The notes: generated by a model from the letters alone, not told the origin. A stretch of DNA of 64,000 nt from Mytilus trossulus (GCF_036588685.1 NC_086377.1:66966283-67030282); one strand, 5' to 3'. Shown: positions 10,606 through 22,458, counted from the stretch's first letter. Made by a program: numbers and translations.

Positions 10606-10931
10606 AAAACGTCCATTTGTAGACGTAAAGGTAAAAAGACATAAGATTTATTCCTCTTGTATCAATGAGTGTAATTTAGTGCATGTGAAAGACGATATTT
10701 TAAATTTGAAAATGGATAACTATTTTGAGCTCTCATAGACAATGAACATTATTTCGATATCTGGATAGAAAGTAAACATACAATATAGATTGAATTCTGT
10801 TAAGATTTACAAACACATAACTTGGTAAATTAACAAAAAATGTTTTAAATACTAGTTAATTCGGAGACTTGCCGATTCACATTTTATTGTACATATTGTT
10901 AATAAAAAATTTATTGAATGAGAAAAAAAGA

Positions 10932-10956
10932 ACTCTGGACTCTGAATCCAGCGATC
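10932..10956 (+). repeat. Target-site duplication, right copy
   Basis: This is an exact repeat of 5164-5188 and marks the 3' end of LINE copy 2 at 10931. Confidence 0.9.
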
Positions 10957-10979
10957 GGAGTTCAAATCTAGGTGGAACC
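10957..10979 (+). pseudogene. tRNA-Gln 3' part, right of the LINE
   Basis: This is the T arm (GGAGTTCAAATCTAGG) and 3' acceptor strand (TGGAACC), continuing the tRNA interrupted at 5188. One T-stem position is mispaired compared with intact tRNA-Gln. A T-rich RNA polymerase III terminator (CTTTTTC) follows at about 10983-10989, so this was once a transcribed gene. Confidence 0.85.
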
Positions 10980-11087
10980 TAAGCTTTTTCTGCCGTTTAA
11001 GTTTTACAAACTTACTCAGAAAGTTCAATAAATATTGGAAACTGGTTCAGTGATGGAGCTATAATTCGCCATGGCGAAATAGGAAAA
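10980..11087. other. 3' flank of the split tRNA-Gln
   Basis: This is a short AT-rich flank with the polymerase III terminator at its left end. Nothing else was recognised. Confidence 0.4.
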
Positions 11088-11413
11088 GAGATGGATAGCT
11101 TAACATGATTAAGTTTCATGTACTTATCTATTACATTGATATACCACTGACAATGCAATTTCATCATATACTGTACGTGGATATTTCAAGTATGTAAATA
11201 TTGAGTAACAATGTCTAATACATGAAATAAATGATCAAATAAGGTATACTAAACCCAATCAAATAACGTGACGCAGAAAATAGACAAACTGCCAAGACAA
11301 TAATGAAGACTACATCAATTGTTTATAAAAGAAATGTGAGTGTGAGTCACAACGACTAAAAAGTAAGTCAGGTTCCACCGAGATTTGAACTCGGATCGCT
11401 GGATTCAAAGTCC
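11088..11413 (-). repeat. tRNA-Gln flank repeat, unit B
   Basis: This is the second copy of the repeat at 4589-4879, in the same orientation, with a few small indels (for example an extra block near 11165-11190). It ends, as unit A does, in a truncated tRNA-Gln 3' half on the minus strand. The two units bracket the split plus-strand tRNA-Gln, which suggests an old cluster of tRNA-Gln genes. Confidence 0.75.
11371..11413 (-). pseudogene. tRNA-Gln 3' half (TTG-type anticodon loop)
   Basis: The minus strand reads GGACTTTGAATCCAGCGATC, then the T arm and a GGTGGAACCT end. The loop CTTTGAA would carry anticodon TTG (Gln). The 5' half, including the A box, is missing upstream of the anticodon stem. 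T5 follows the 3' end. It is a pseudogene. Confidence 0.7.
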
Positions 11414-11650
11414 TGAGAGATAAATGGTATAAACAATTAGATAAGAAAGAAATGAAGGACACTCCATCCAGACCAGCATGCATCAGAAAGCAAGTTAGTT
11501 TTGTGAAATGATTTATTTTTTTAAAATAATTTAAACAGTCTTGACGGTAAATGTTCTAAATTTTAAGTATGCATGCTTAACAAAATCACTAGCATTCTCA
11601 TTCAAATATTCTAGGTTTACAACAAGAAAACTATGTTTGCATATATTATA

Positions 11651-11735
11651 TTAGTCCGAGATTACTTTGACGTCCAACGTCTGTTTTTCCAGACAAGCTG
11701 GGGCTGTCCGACATCTCAGAGTAATCTCGGACTAA
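11651..11735. mobile_element. Short TIR element (MITE-like, 85 bp)
   Basis: The ends are inverted copies (TTAGTCCGAGATTACT and AGTAATCTCGGACTAA), flanked on both sides by TA, as for Tc1/mariner-type insertion. The interior is about 53 bp and has no coding capacity. It could equally be a plain hairpin. Confidence 0.55.
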
Positions 11736-12504
11736 TATTATATTATATCAATCTCCTACTTTCATGACCCTTTTCTCCCAGAAACCCAAATGGTCCGACC
11801 CCTATGCAGATGACCTATACACACCTGAACTCTTAGGTCCACAAATTTTCAAATCAACTACATGAATGATAGAAGTACCATGAACTCTGCCTATGTATAG
11901 CCTATGGTTACATGTATATTTCAGCCTAAAAAAGAGGGGGTCATTGTTTAATTGTTTGCTCCGGATATTGTTTTGAAATTTCTTCCGCTAATTTAAAGCT
12001 AACAAATTATTTTCAGGGGTCGTGAATCGTTCTTTGGGCATTTATATTCAATTCATTAGTACTTACTAACAATGTATCAGTTTTCCTCCTTTTCAAGATC
12101 TGTTTACATCCATCTGCTTCAAAAGCTGCCAAAATGAAGATCGTTATCTATAATTTCGATCTGCATTACAGTGTTCATGAAAAGCAGTTCACGTGTTCGA
12201 TTATTATAAGTTATTCTTTCTTCAGTCTTCTCCGACGTCAAGAACATGCTCCATATTTTAAGAACGGAAGTACTATTTCGACAGTGACAATTTTTGCAAT
12301 AAACCTTAATAAGTTTTGAGATTGCAGTTAATAGTTATTCAACTCATTCTCAATGTATTTAAATAAAAAAAAATTTAATGATCAAATTTTATTGTTATGG
12401 CAAATTACGACAATGTACATGACTTACGATATCAATGCGCAACTTTATGCGCAGACGGCGCAAAAAATTTAAACACCCGATCTATCTTAAGTCTGTTCAT
12501 AGAA
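11736..12504. other. Non-coding, nothing recognised
   Basis: This is AT-rich sequence between the small inverted-repeat element and the 5'-truncated LINE. A 61-codon ORF (12134-12319) shows no motif and is not called. Confidence 0.4.
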
Positions 12505-14791
12505 GTATAAAGAGAGTATAAAGATATTAATAAAGCTCCTGGGCTTGATGGATTGAATGTTGAATTCTGCAGAAAATTTTGGGAAGAATTAAAAACTTTT
12601 ATAGTCGATACTTTTAATTATTGTTATGAAAAAGGAAAGCTATCAAACACTCAGAAAGTAGGTTTAATATCCTTAATTTATAAAAAAAAAAATGACCCTC
12701 TTTCACTTGATAATTATAGACCTATAACTCTTTTAAATAATGATGCTAAATTACTCGCTTATGCATTAGCACAAAGATTAAAACCCCTGCTACCCAAAAC
12801 TATACACACTGACCAAAAACGATATGTACAAAATAGGTATATTGGTTTTAATTTTGACAAATACAAGATGTTATAGATTACACTGACACTTTTAAAATAG
12901 ATGGGGCAATCTTATTCCTTGACTTTACAGAAGCATTTGACTCATTAGAAAGGGACTTCTTGTTTGAGACTTTAAAGAAATTTGGCTTTTTAAATGTATT
13001 AGGTGGGTTCAGACAATGTACTCGGATATTAAAGGATGCATTATTAATAACGGATGGGTTTCTACTAGATTCAGTGCTTCTCGTGGAATCCGACAAGGAT
13101 GTCCGTTATCATCGTTACTTTTTGTTCTAGCAGTAGAAGTAATGGCAATTAAGATAAGGGAAAATAAAAACTTAAAAGGACTAGAAATAAAACTAGACAG
13201 CAAAAGTAATACTCTGAAAATTTGTCAACTAGCAGATGATACCACTTTATTTCTTCAATCAAAAAATGATGTTACTTTTGCAATTAATTTAATAGAAATA
13301 TTTGGTACTTTTTCAGGTTTAAAACTAAATAAAACAAAAACTGAAGGGATATGGCTAGGACAATTGAAACACTGTCGTGATAAATGTGAAGATATAAATT
13401 GGTGTACTACACCTATTAAAAGTCTAGGAATTTATTTTGGGCATGATAAACAAGAATGTCAAAAATTAAACTTTGAAAAACAGCTTTTAAAATGTAAAAA
13501 CATAATAACTGATTGTAGTAAAAGAAATCTTACTATTATAGGAAAGATAGTCATCATCAAATCACTTGTTTTGCCAAACCTAACATATATTGCATCAAAC
13601 ACTATAATTCCTAAAGAAATGTTGCAAAATTTTAAAACTTTGATATATAATTTTATATGGAAAGGCAAAAAAGACAAAATAAAAAGATCCACACTTTCAA
13701 AAGATTTTTTGGAAGGTGGACTTCAAATGACAGACATTGATGTTTACATAAAACTATTGCATATTAATTGGATTCTAATATTAAGAGAAGATAAAGATGA
13801 TAATTGGACAATCATTCCAAAATTTTATTTAAACAAATTAGGGGAAAATCTTCTTGTATTCAAAATGAATTTAAAGAGTATTAAAGACATTGATAAAAAT
13901 AAGTTACAAAATATGCCAGACTTTTACAAGCAACTAATTGAAGATTGGATTAGTGAAAAAGGAGGAAATACAAAGATCCCGAAAGATTTTTTGAAATTAG
14001 AAAACAAGTTTTGAGGGGAAATGATAATATTAGGTTTAACAGAAAATGTCTAAACTTTGATGATTGGATAAAAAGCGATATAATTAATATAAATGATATC
14101 ATTGATGAACAGGGTACAATCTCTGAAACTACCATCTTATCTAAACTTAAATATAAACAAAATTGGATAAACCAAATATATATGTTAAAAAAAGCGATAC
14201 CAATGAATTGGAAAGTAATTCTTTGTACTGAAGAATACATCAAAACTAAAGTTAAAGTTGTCAACGAATTAAAAAGTAGGTATACAATAATATCTCCATT
14301 AACGAGCACAAGAGAACTTTATAAAATATTTAAACTAAAAGAAAATCATGAAAAACCGAACGGGTTTCTTTTGTGGGAAAAACTATTTGACAAAAATTTA
14401 AATCACAATTTCAAAAATAACTTTGTTTTTTATTTTTCAATATCTCACTGATAACAGATTGAAAATATTTAGATGGAAATTTATTCACTATATTTTGCCA
14501 TGTAATGAACTTTTAAAAAAGTGGAAAATTACTGAAGACAACTTATGTAAGCATTGTAAAGAAAAAGATAACTATGAACATTTTTTTGTCAACTGTTTAT
14601 TTAATACAGACTTCCTAAAAATAGCAATGAAATTAATGTCTCAGAAAAGAAAACAAAAAATAATAAACATTTTGAAAATTTTCCAAAAAGAAATTTCAGA
14701 TATAATTGAAATGAACAATTTTAATAACGAAAATAATAGTAAGACAATTCTAAAAACAAATAAATTCATTGAAGATTATAAAAAAAAATAG
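12505..14791 (+). mobile_element. 5'-truncated LINE (third family), RT and C-terminus
   Basis: The recognisable sequence starts inside the RT (NKAPGLDGLNVEF) and has no endonuclease or ORF1. In order it shows GLISLIYKKKNDPLS and NYRPITLLNNDAKLLAYALA, then in a second frame AILFLDFTEAFDSL (motif A). In a third frame (13016-14014) it shows RGIRQGCPLSSLLFVLAVE (motif B) and CQLADDTTLFL (motif C, LADD). The thumb follows (IKSLGIYFGHDKQEC and RNLTIIGKIVIIKSL). The C-terminal finger is LCKHCKEKDNYEHFFVNC in 14423-14791. It differs from the Tx1-like copies; I place it in the L1-like APE group without fixing the clade. Three or four frameshifts make it dead. Confidence 0.85.
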
Positions 14792-15713
14792 AATTAAATC
14801 AGTTTTAAATGTTTGAAACATTATTTAATAATAAGAACTAAACGTAAGCACAATTTTAATTGTTTATAAGCCATATATGGTCATGTTTATTCACAGGTTC
14901 AATCATGCATGTCGGCATGTGTTACAGATATGTTTGTAATAATGTTCAACCATGCATAAATAACGACATGATATATATTGTTGTTTTATTCATAAACATT
15001 ATGAGAAAAAAAAGAAACATGTGTTATCACGATTATTTAATAATTTTATTCATAGCTTAGACAAATTGTGAACTGTGCACGCTAAAATGAATGATTTAGC
15101 TTGTGTAATACATATACACGACGACATACAATAGATCAGTAGAAATTTAAACAAAAAATGTATATTTACCAAATTTTATAAAAAGAGTTAAGTCCTGTTT
15201 ATTTAAGAATATTCAGACACAATCGATAATGCGATAACGCACATGCTTGCCGAACCAACGGTATGCCCAATTTCATTCAATGGAACTCGGATCATTTGAT
15301 AAAATCGATAACGGAAAAAATTCCGGAAAATCAATGTATAAAAAAAAAGGCAAAAAACTTTTAACAAAGATCTGTATGTGTAGTCACAATATTTATTTTA
15401 TATAATTGTGAAATCAATTATACTATAGCTACTAATATTATGAATGAGTTATATCTTACCAAATAGTGCTTCCCTAAACTATTAGGTAAACTAACATGAG
15501 GGATACTAAGTTACAAGCTGTTAACTTAGTAAATTGTTACAGCAAATTATATGCAATAAAGATATTATTACGTTTAAAAAAAATAAAAATAAAGATAGTA
15601 TGACATAAAATGAATTACAGTGAGAGATTCACACAAAAAGCCTAAATAACAAAAATTAACATAAAATTAGCATCGTCTTTCAATATTATACAATTATGGC
15701 CCGTCGGAAAGGG
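14792..15713. other. Non-coding, AT-rich
   Basis: It may include the 3' UTR of the preceding LINE, but no tail or target duplication was found. No other feature was recognised. Confidence 0.4.
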
Positions 15714-15806
15714 GAATATCCAAAACTGTCAACACGAGAAGGTTATGTCATTGAGGGCGTAGCCCGAGGTGGAATAACTTTTAAGGTTTGATAATTTTGG
15801 ATATTC
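15714..15806. mobile_element. Small inverted-repeat element (93 bp)
   Basis: The ends are GAATATCCAAAA and TTTTGGATATTC, a perfect 12-bp inverted pair, around a GC-richer core (GAGGGCGTAGCCCGAGG) that is itself partly palindromic. It is non-coding, and either a MITE or a structured repeat. Confidence 0.45.
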
Positions 15807-16933
15807 ATCGCTTTTAAGGGATCACAATTGTTTTTTTATACCGAAATAACAGTGGAAGGGAATTCTACATGTTTGAAACATTAAAAAAGAACTAAACTTA
15901 TTTTAGTAACAAACACAAGTTGACGTTCGAAAATACATATGTTTCTGACACACCTACAGGCGTGGAAGTTCTTGTATGTTCAACAAAGGTTGAATCTTTT
16001 TATAAAATGTTGATTGCCCTGAAAAGGACCGTTTGTAAGAGATACCATTGGTATTAGATGCATGTAAATAGTCTTATTTGCGCGTCCTTCGATGGTCTTT
16101 GAAAACTTATGGTAGATCAGAAGTAAATATTTTTTGAGACAAGATTTTCTTATACTTAGCCAAACTGAAGATTTGACTATGCTCTTTTCAAAAATATAAT
16201 ATAAAGTATGGGTCACCGTGCTATTATTCAAGCTATGAGTCGTTGAAAATTACCTAAATTTGGTTAGATTAATCATGGAAAAACACATTTGTGTGCACAA
16301 AAAAAAATCTATCAGATAGAATTTTGAAATATATTGAGAAAAGATAGCTTTTGTAATATATATTTAAAAAAAATAAAAAGAAAAAATGGTGTCACTAAAC
16401 TTCTTTTCTTGCTACAAGTAAAAGAAAAAAAATCCCTATCAGTCCAGTATAATTTCAAATGGCTCATTTGAAAGAAAAATGATTCTAAAAGCAAAAAAAA
16501 TAATATTTGTTTATATATTTTAAATTATACAATACATTACCAAATTTTCTTTATATTATTTAACAGTTTAACCTTTAAATTTCAAATCTGTCTCCAAATT
16601 TGCAGAAATAGGCAAATAACTAGACAGATTTTTTACTGTGTTGTACAATCCTAGATGGCGGTATACCATGTATCTACCTTATATGTTGCCATTTTATTTA
16701 TTTACATCTGTGACGTCATTTTCATTGGAGATAACTTGTGTTCAAATCAAGAAACTGAAAAGGTTATTCGCCTGAAGTTTTCAGGGTCATTCGTCCTACC
16801 TTGGAATTAAATAAAAATTAACTGAAATATTCCATGTCACGTGATAACGTATTATCCAATCGAATTGTTTGTAATATATTTAAGGTATAATAAGAATGAT
16901 TATCATTGTCTTTCTGGAATGCTCATATCAAGT
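15807..16933. other. Non-coding 3' flank of cassette A
   Basis: This lies downstream of the ankyrin gene on the minus strand. A minus-strand AATAAA (TTTATT on plus at about 16692-16698) is a candidate polyadenylation signal about 240 nt after the stop. No other gene was seen. Confidence 0.4.
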
Positions 16934-19900
16934 TTATATAGAATTCCTTCTGGTATTTTGTTTCAATATGATCATAACCTCTTGGAACTCAATAAGTGTG
17001 AATGACATTTTTTCTTGTTTCTCTTTTATTATTAACTGTCTTGTTTGTTCTAACAAAGACACACAGTGATCATCTCTGACAGTTAAATCAGCTTTGTTAT
17101 GTATCATCAATGTTATCTTTTCTTTCCTATTTCTAATATCTTGCTCTTGTATTATCATTTGTTTAATTAAGGATTGTCCCTCTTTATCACATTGATTGAC
17201 ATTTAATCCTAAATGAAGGAGATGTGTTAGAAAAGCCGTGTTTTCCGAAAATATCAAATTCAAAAGGGATTTCGATAAGTTTTGCACTGACCTTTCATCA
17301 ATGCATATACCTGACATTTGTATATCAGACAATATATCAAACAAGTCATTATTCCCCGAAAGCGATGTAATTTGATTTTCTTTTTCAATCAGTTCTTGAG
17401 TGATTTTAAAAAAGTTAAACCATACTGCAATTTGTAATGGGGAAACATTCTCGTTAGTTCTAATGGTCACATCTGCATTATGTTTAATAAGAATTTTTAC
17501 TGTATCAAAATGACCAATTTCCACTGCAACAAACAATGGAGTTTTGTTCACATTATCACACTGATTAACATTGGCTCCGTTTTGTAAGAAATATTCTGCA
17601 ACATCATTATGTCCCTTTTCTATTGCTTTATAAAATGGAGATTTGTTGTATTCATCGCAGAGGTTAGCATCGGCTCCGTTCTCTACTAGATATTTTACAA
17701 TTTCAATGTGTTCTACATTTGATGCTTGATATAATGGAGTCCGGTTAAAGTTATCACACTGGTTGATCTCGGCTCCGTTCTGTACCAGATATTTCATGAC
17801 TTCGTAATGTCCGCTTTCTACTGCTAAAAATAATGGAGACATGTTATAAGGACCGCACTGGTTAATATTGGCTCCATTTCGTAACAAATATTTTACGACA
17901 TCATAATGTCCATTTTCTGATGCTCCAGTCAAAGGAATAAATTTGTGTTTACCCATTTGGTTTACATTGGCTCCGTTATTGACCAAATATTCTACCAGGT
18001 TATATTGTCCTAAGAGTGATGTAAGATATAATACAGAACGACCAAGCATATTACAATGGTTGATATCGCATCCCTTCTGTACCAGATAATTCATAAAGTA
18101 TTTTTGTCCTCCTCTTACTGCATAAAATAATGGAGAGTTGTCCAATTCATCACACCAATTAACGTCGGCCCCGTTCTGCACCAAATATTCTACAACGTCA
18201 TAATGTCCGTTCGCTAATGCGACATGTAGTGGAGACACATTACCCTTACCACACTGGTTAACATCTTCGTCGCTCCGTACAAAACAATCTACCTGCATCG
18301 GAGACTTGTTGTATTCATCTTTTAGGTTAATATGGGCTCCGTTTTGTACAAGATATTTTACTACGTCATAATGCCCTTTATCAGAAGCTACAAATAATGA
18401 TGTGTCTGTTCTTTCCTCACATTGGTTAACATCGGCTCCGTTTTGTACAAGATATTTTACAACGTCGACATGATCGTTGAATGAAGCTGCCAAAAGCGGG
18501 AAATGTCGACCATCATCACATAGATTAATCTTTGCATTGTTCCTTAAGAGAAGCTGTACAACTGTTACATGCCCTGAACTACAAGCTGCTGTAAACGGTG
18601 TTAATACTTTATGTCTATTTCGATATAATTCACGGGGGTGGTAATGTATGTTTCCATCCAACGATGTTTTATTTATACAATCAATGTTGACAAATTTCAA
18701 TATCGTATTTACCATACAATCTTCACCACTGTAACATCCTAATGTAAGTAATCGTGTTTGTTCTGTGATTTCTGACCCAAACACTATGTCAGTGGAATCA
18801 TTGTGTTCTAGAACAAGATCGATAATAGTGTTTAAAAGACATGTATGTCCATAATAAATTAACCAACTTATGACTCTTATAAAAGACGTTCCATCTCTAT
18901 CCATATCAAAATGAGTGTTTCTGAGTAATCTAATTTTTTTTGGTTCCTCGTTTTTCTCGACTTTAGTCGAATCGTTATCCGGATGTATTTTCAGATCTTC
19001 AAAATCTTTTTTTTTATACAAAAATAACGTCATTAGTTCCTCATATGGCTTCCTCCTCAGTGTTCTAATAAAAACTTCAAGAAACGGAAGATAGAATAAT
19101 GATTTGTTCCTGAAAACATCAAACAGTTTTTGAGATTGTACATCTGAATACAGCCTTTCAGCTAGAATATCATAATGCTTTTCATCTATTACCACTAATA
19201 AATCGGTACTACCATTTTGGTCCATCTGAACTGTTATTTTAGTAGATATGAAGCTGCTTTTCATATATTTTAGTATCATAAGTGGGCAGATTTTGCCATA
19301 ATGGTATGCAACCCTCATAAATTGAATCATGTATGAAATGGAAATCATTTCCAAATTTGTTTAAATAGGTTCCTTCTAACTTAAACAATTCATTTTCTAT
19401 CTGTTTATCTGAGGTTCCTATGTTTACTCCGCAAGTATTGTATACATCTAATTTCATTTTATGGACTGGCATTGTTTGTATAGATAGAATATTGTTGCTC
19501 AGTAGGCACAGTATAAGAGCTGCATATTGGTGAGGAGAAATACATTCTAACTTATCCAACTCTTGAATGAGACAATCAAAAGGTTTTGAGAAAAATCTTT
19601 CCGCTGAATCATGAAGTAAATACTTTGTTGAAAATACTTTACACAGCAAGGGGAACATTATGTGTGATGCTGATAATGATAAATTACTATATATTTTTTC
19701 AGGAACTCCTCTATACCTACAATGTTTTGTTAGGATGTTTTCTTTTTCATCATCATTCAATGTGTTTTCAGTACTTTCTAAATCTTGAATATTTTCTAAT
19801 ACAAACGATTTAAGCTTAACTGCTTCATTATAGACACATTTTCTACAAGTGAATAATAGCTTTGATTCTCTACTTATTGCTTTTATGATATACTCTTCGT

Positions 19901-20221
19901 GGTTATTTACATTATTATATATTGATATATCTACAGCAAATATACCAAGTATGTCATCAAATAAAAATATTTGTTTCAGTTTGTTGTCTGCATAATGTAA
20001 AATTTCTTCGACTCTAAACACTGGTATTACTTCCCATCCGTTTTGTTCATATTCTAATGCTATATGCCTTGCCATAACTGTTTTACCGCATCCTGGTCCA
20101 CCCACAAGGGCAATGATCGGACAAGACTCTACCATGACCTTTGTTGCTCTGTAGCAGTTTGTTTTATCATAATATAGCTCATCATCATTTTTCCATCTTT
20201 TAAGGATTTTTAAGTGCGTTC
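16934..20221 (-). CDS. Cassette A terminal exon: STAND-type NTPase plus ankyrin repeats (one frameshift)
   Basis: This is a large 3' exon. The acceptor is TATTCCAG at 20222-20229. The first frame (to 19239) encodes a P-loop NTPase with Walker A GGPGCGKT (about 20080-20103), Walker B QIFLFDDILG, and FTCRKCVY, typical of the novel-STAND NTPases in mollusc ankyrin proteins. Near 19314-19320 the frame shifts at a GGG. The second frame continues the conserved sequence (VAYHYGKICPLMILKYM) and then about a dozen ankyrin repeats of the HYDVVKYLVQNGADVNQC type (about 18600-17350). It ends at 16934, RRNSI then stop. One repeat is shortened (KSPMQVDC to SDEDVNQC). STAND proteins act as signal-triggered switches, often in innate immunity (family knowledge). 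It may be a pseudogene or a one-base assembly error. Confidence 0.85.
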
Positions 20222-22220
20222 CTGGAATACAATAGAAAAGAATGTGCATTTTCGAGAACAAAACGATTAGAAAGCCTAACACAAGACGAAATAAATATAA
20301 ATAGAACAGTCATAAAATATAAAGGCAAAATTAAGTGATTTGCTGGTACAACATGTGCAAATCTGTTCCACTCAATACCCTACTTGTTAAAACTGATACG
20401 ATTTTGCAACAACCAAAACGTGATCACCAACCAAGACATCGGTGATCATGTCCTGATAAGAAGTTTTTAACCATATATATGCTGTTGAGATTATAAAAAA
20501 TTCGTGAATACTAACTAAAGTGTTTCTTTAATCCAATACATGGATGACTCGGTCATATTTGTCACAATGTTTAACTTGTTTGTCTTTAATGCTTCTTATA
20601 TATATTGTTATTAGTTTTGACTTCTTACAATGTATACACGAGCGAACCAAAGGAATCTTACGTTACAAGAAAGCGACTGCAGTGTACTAAACTATATAAA
20701 CTGTACATATTGATACTATATTTAGTCACGATAAAATAAACATATAACCGTACATCTTATAATGCCCTGTAGCAACTAAGTAATAAAGAAGAAATAAGTA
20801 TATGTACGAAAAATGATAATCCTTTTTTTAAGTACGATAGAGCATTATTGAAAAGTTTAAGTGATGTAAGGACATACTTGTTTTGGAAATTATAATAAAT
20901 GGCTATAGACATTATATGATACAACAGTTAAATGAAATGGTAGGGATAATTCCTGATTGAAAGTATAAATCTTGTAATATTTTAGTAATGCATTATCTTT
21001 TTATTTATTTACAGTTCAAAATAATAAATACAGAATTTGAAAAAGTTAAAAAAAAGTATATGACACTACTGTGAGAATACCCATTAATGAGCCATGAAAT
21101 ATACCCATTAAATTAGGTCTATTAATTACGGTTACATTTAATGTGGTAAATTGCCATCAATTTGATCGTCTTGCCATTGATATCATGAATTAAAAAAAAT
21201 GAATATTAACCCTTAAATAAAAACTGTATGTACTAATTTGTTAAATAACCAAAAAAAATGTCGCTTTCTTTCTAGGTTACGGTTGAGATACACTAACAAG
21301 ACAAAACAGTATTTGAAGAGATAACTCATACAATTGGAAGTCTAAAAGCGCACTATCTATTCAATAAAATAACAAAAACTATCTCAGCGAAACAACTTTA
21401 TACCACAAGAAAAATCGATATTTTTTCTTTTCGAAAATGTCACTTTCAGTCTCAAATGATAGCTTTATTCACACTGGGTGTGTTCACTTGAAGCTTTATA
21501 ATCGACTTTCAAGAGTATCACGTGAACACACTAGAGTTGCTATTTGGAACAACTCTAAGTAACTCCAAGGTCGAACCCTAACCCGAGTTTAATCCTGATT
21601 CAGTGAGGGTGGTAATCTGGGTACGAGGGGTTAACTCGAGTGGTTCGAGTAAACTTGGATTGTTGAAACCCGAGTAATTTAAGTTAGCTCGAGAGGTTCA
21701 AGTAAACTCGGCCAATGATTCAAAAAATATATAGTTTGTATACACTTATGCCTGCGATAAAGAAATAATTTCCGGTATCAAATGGTAACTTTATATATGC
21801 ATATAAGTAAATATATGGATTTAGGTACTTTTCCATAAAATAAGTGCAAAATATACTACTTCCAGTTCACTCAAGGTCATTTCCTATGAACTATTATAAA
21901 TCTTTTCTTATTTCTTTTATTTTATTTTTTGCAATGTAGTTGTCAAATCCTCTTTTACTTGACGTGTTAAATGTATTTTTCCTTGTGTATTTTTCATCTC
22001 CCTTTATTGGCTTAACTTATTGTATTAACATTGTGTTTTGTGGAAGACTGTCATTTGCCTCGGGTAATATTTGTTGCTGGGTTGTTTTCTAGTTGCGTAT
22101 ACACTCTGAAACCCTCATTTATAAACAAACGTTCAGTTAATCATATCGGATTAAGTGCAACTCAAAAGGATATGAAAAATGATAAGAGGCTGCCTTGGAT
22201 TAAAGTTATATATCACTTAC
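20222..22220 (-). other. Intron of the cassette A transcript (1,999 bp)
   Basis: The donor is C/GTAAGT at 22220 and the acceptor TTCCAG/GA ends at 20222. The intron interrupts a codon after its first base, and joining gives NIR-R-THLKILKRW, which matches cassette B. It contains no recognisable element except a degenerate GAGT-rich stretch near 21600-21720. Confidence 0.8.
21600..21720. repeat. Degenerate direct repeat with CTCGAG/GTTCGAG motifs
   Basis: GTTAACTCGAGTGGTTCGAG and GTTAGCTCGAGAGGTTCAAG recur about 57 bp apart, each followed by TAAACT-GG. This is a short imperfect tandem duplication in the intron and is non-coding. Confidence 0.5.
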
Positions 22221-22458
22221 GTCTTATATTAGAGAGAATGTGTTGGTTCTCCATTTTCTTGATTTTCTCGTGGTGTTGAACAATCGCTTCTTTGCAGTCA
22301 AACATATTTAGATGTAGTTTGTCCATTTCACTTTTCACGGTTTCCACATCTTTCTGATAACTTTCCAAAATTTCATTTTTTATCTGTTGATCTAATTTTT
22401 GCTTTAAAATGTTGCTCGCGTCCATTGACAGGGACCCAATGCTTAATCTTACAATTGC
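22221..22458 (-). CDS. Cassette A coiled-coil exon (238 nt)
   Basis: The exon is bounded by acceptor CTGTATTCAG (ending 22459) and donor C/GTAAGT (22220). It encodes AIVRLSIGSLS, then a Lys/Glu-rich helical stretch (KLDQQIKNEILESYQKDVE, then CKEAIVQHHEKIKKMENQ) ending LSNIR. It starts in phase 0 and ends in phase 1. The cassette B exon at 31177-31414 has the same length, phases and pattern (AIIRLSCGTLS, CREAIVQHQERI, SNIR). The ATG at 22425 is internal to the homology, so I treat this as an internal exon, not a start. It probably links the HEPN region to the NTPase. Confidence 0.8.

Larger units (their letters stand above)
5189..10931 (+). mobile_element. Tx1-like LINE, copy 2, inserted in a tRNA-Gln gene
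   Basis: This is a full-length or near full-length non-LTR retrotransposon of about 5.74 kb. It has a 5' UTR (5189-5377), ORF1 with CCHC knuckles (5378-6771), and ORF2 with endonuclease, RT and a C-terminal CCHC finger (6817-10605). The 3' UTR ends at 10931 in an A-rich tail (GAGAAAAAAAGA). It is bounded by a 25-bp target duplication made of the tRNA-Gln anticodon arm. The RT block TCCILGRDIADT and SLLNVDYKVLARIMANRL point to the Tx1/L1 group, in which several lineages target multicopy RNA genes (established for U2 snRNA and 5S rRNA). Many stops and frameshifts show it is inactive. Confidence 0.9.

Noticed and set aside
22425-22425. ATG at 22425 as the gene start
   Set aside because: Homology with cassette B continues upstream to a splice acceptor at 22459, so the exon is internal.
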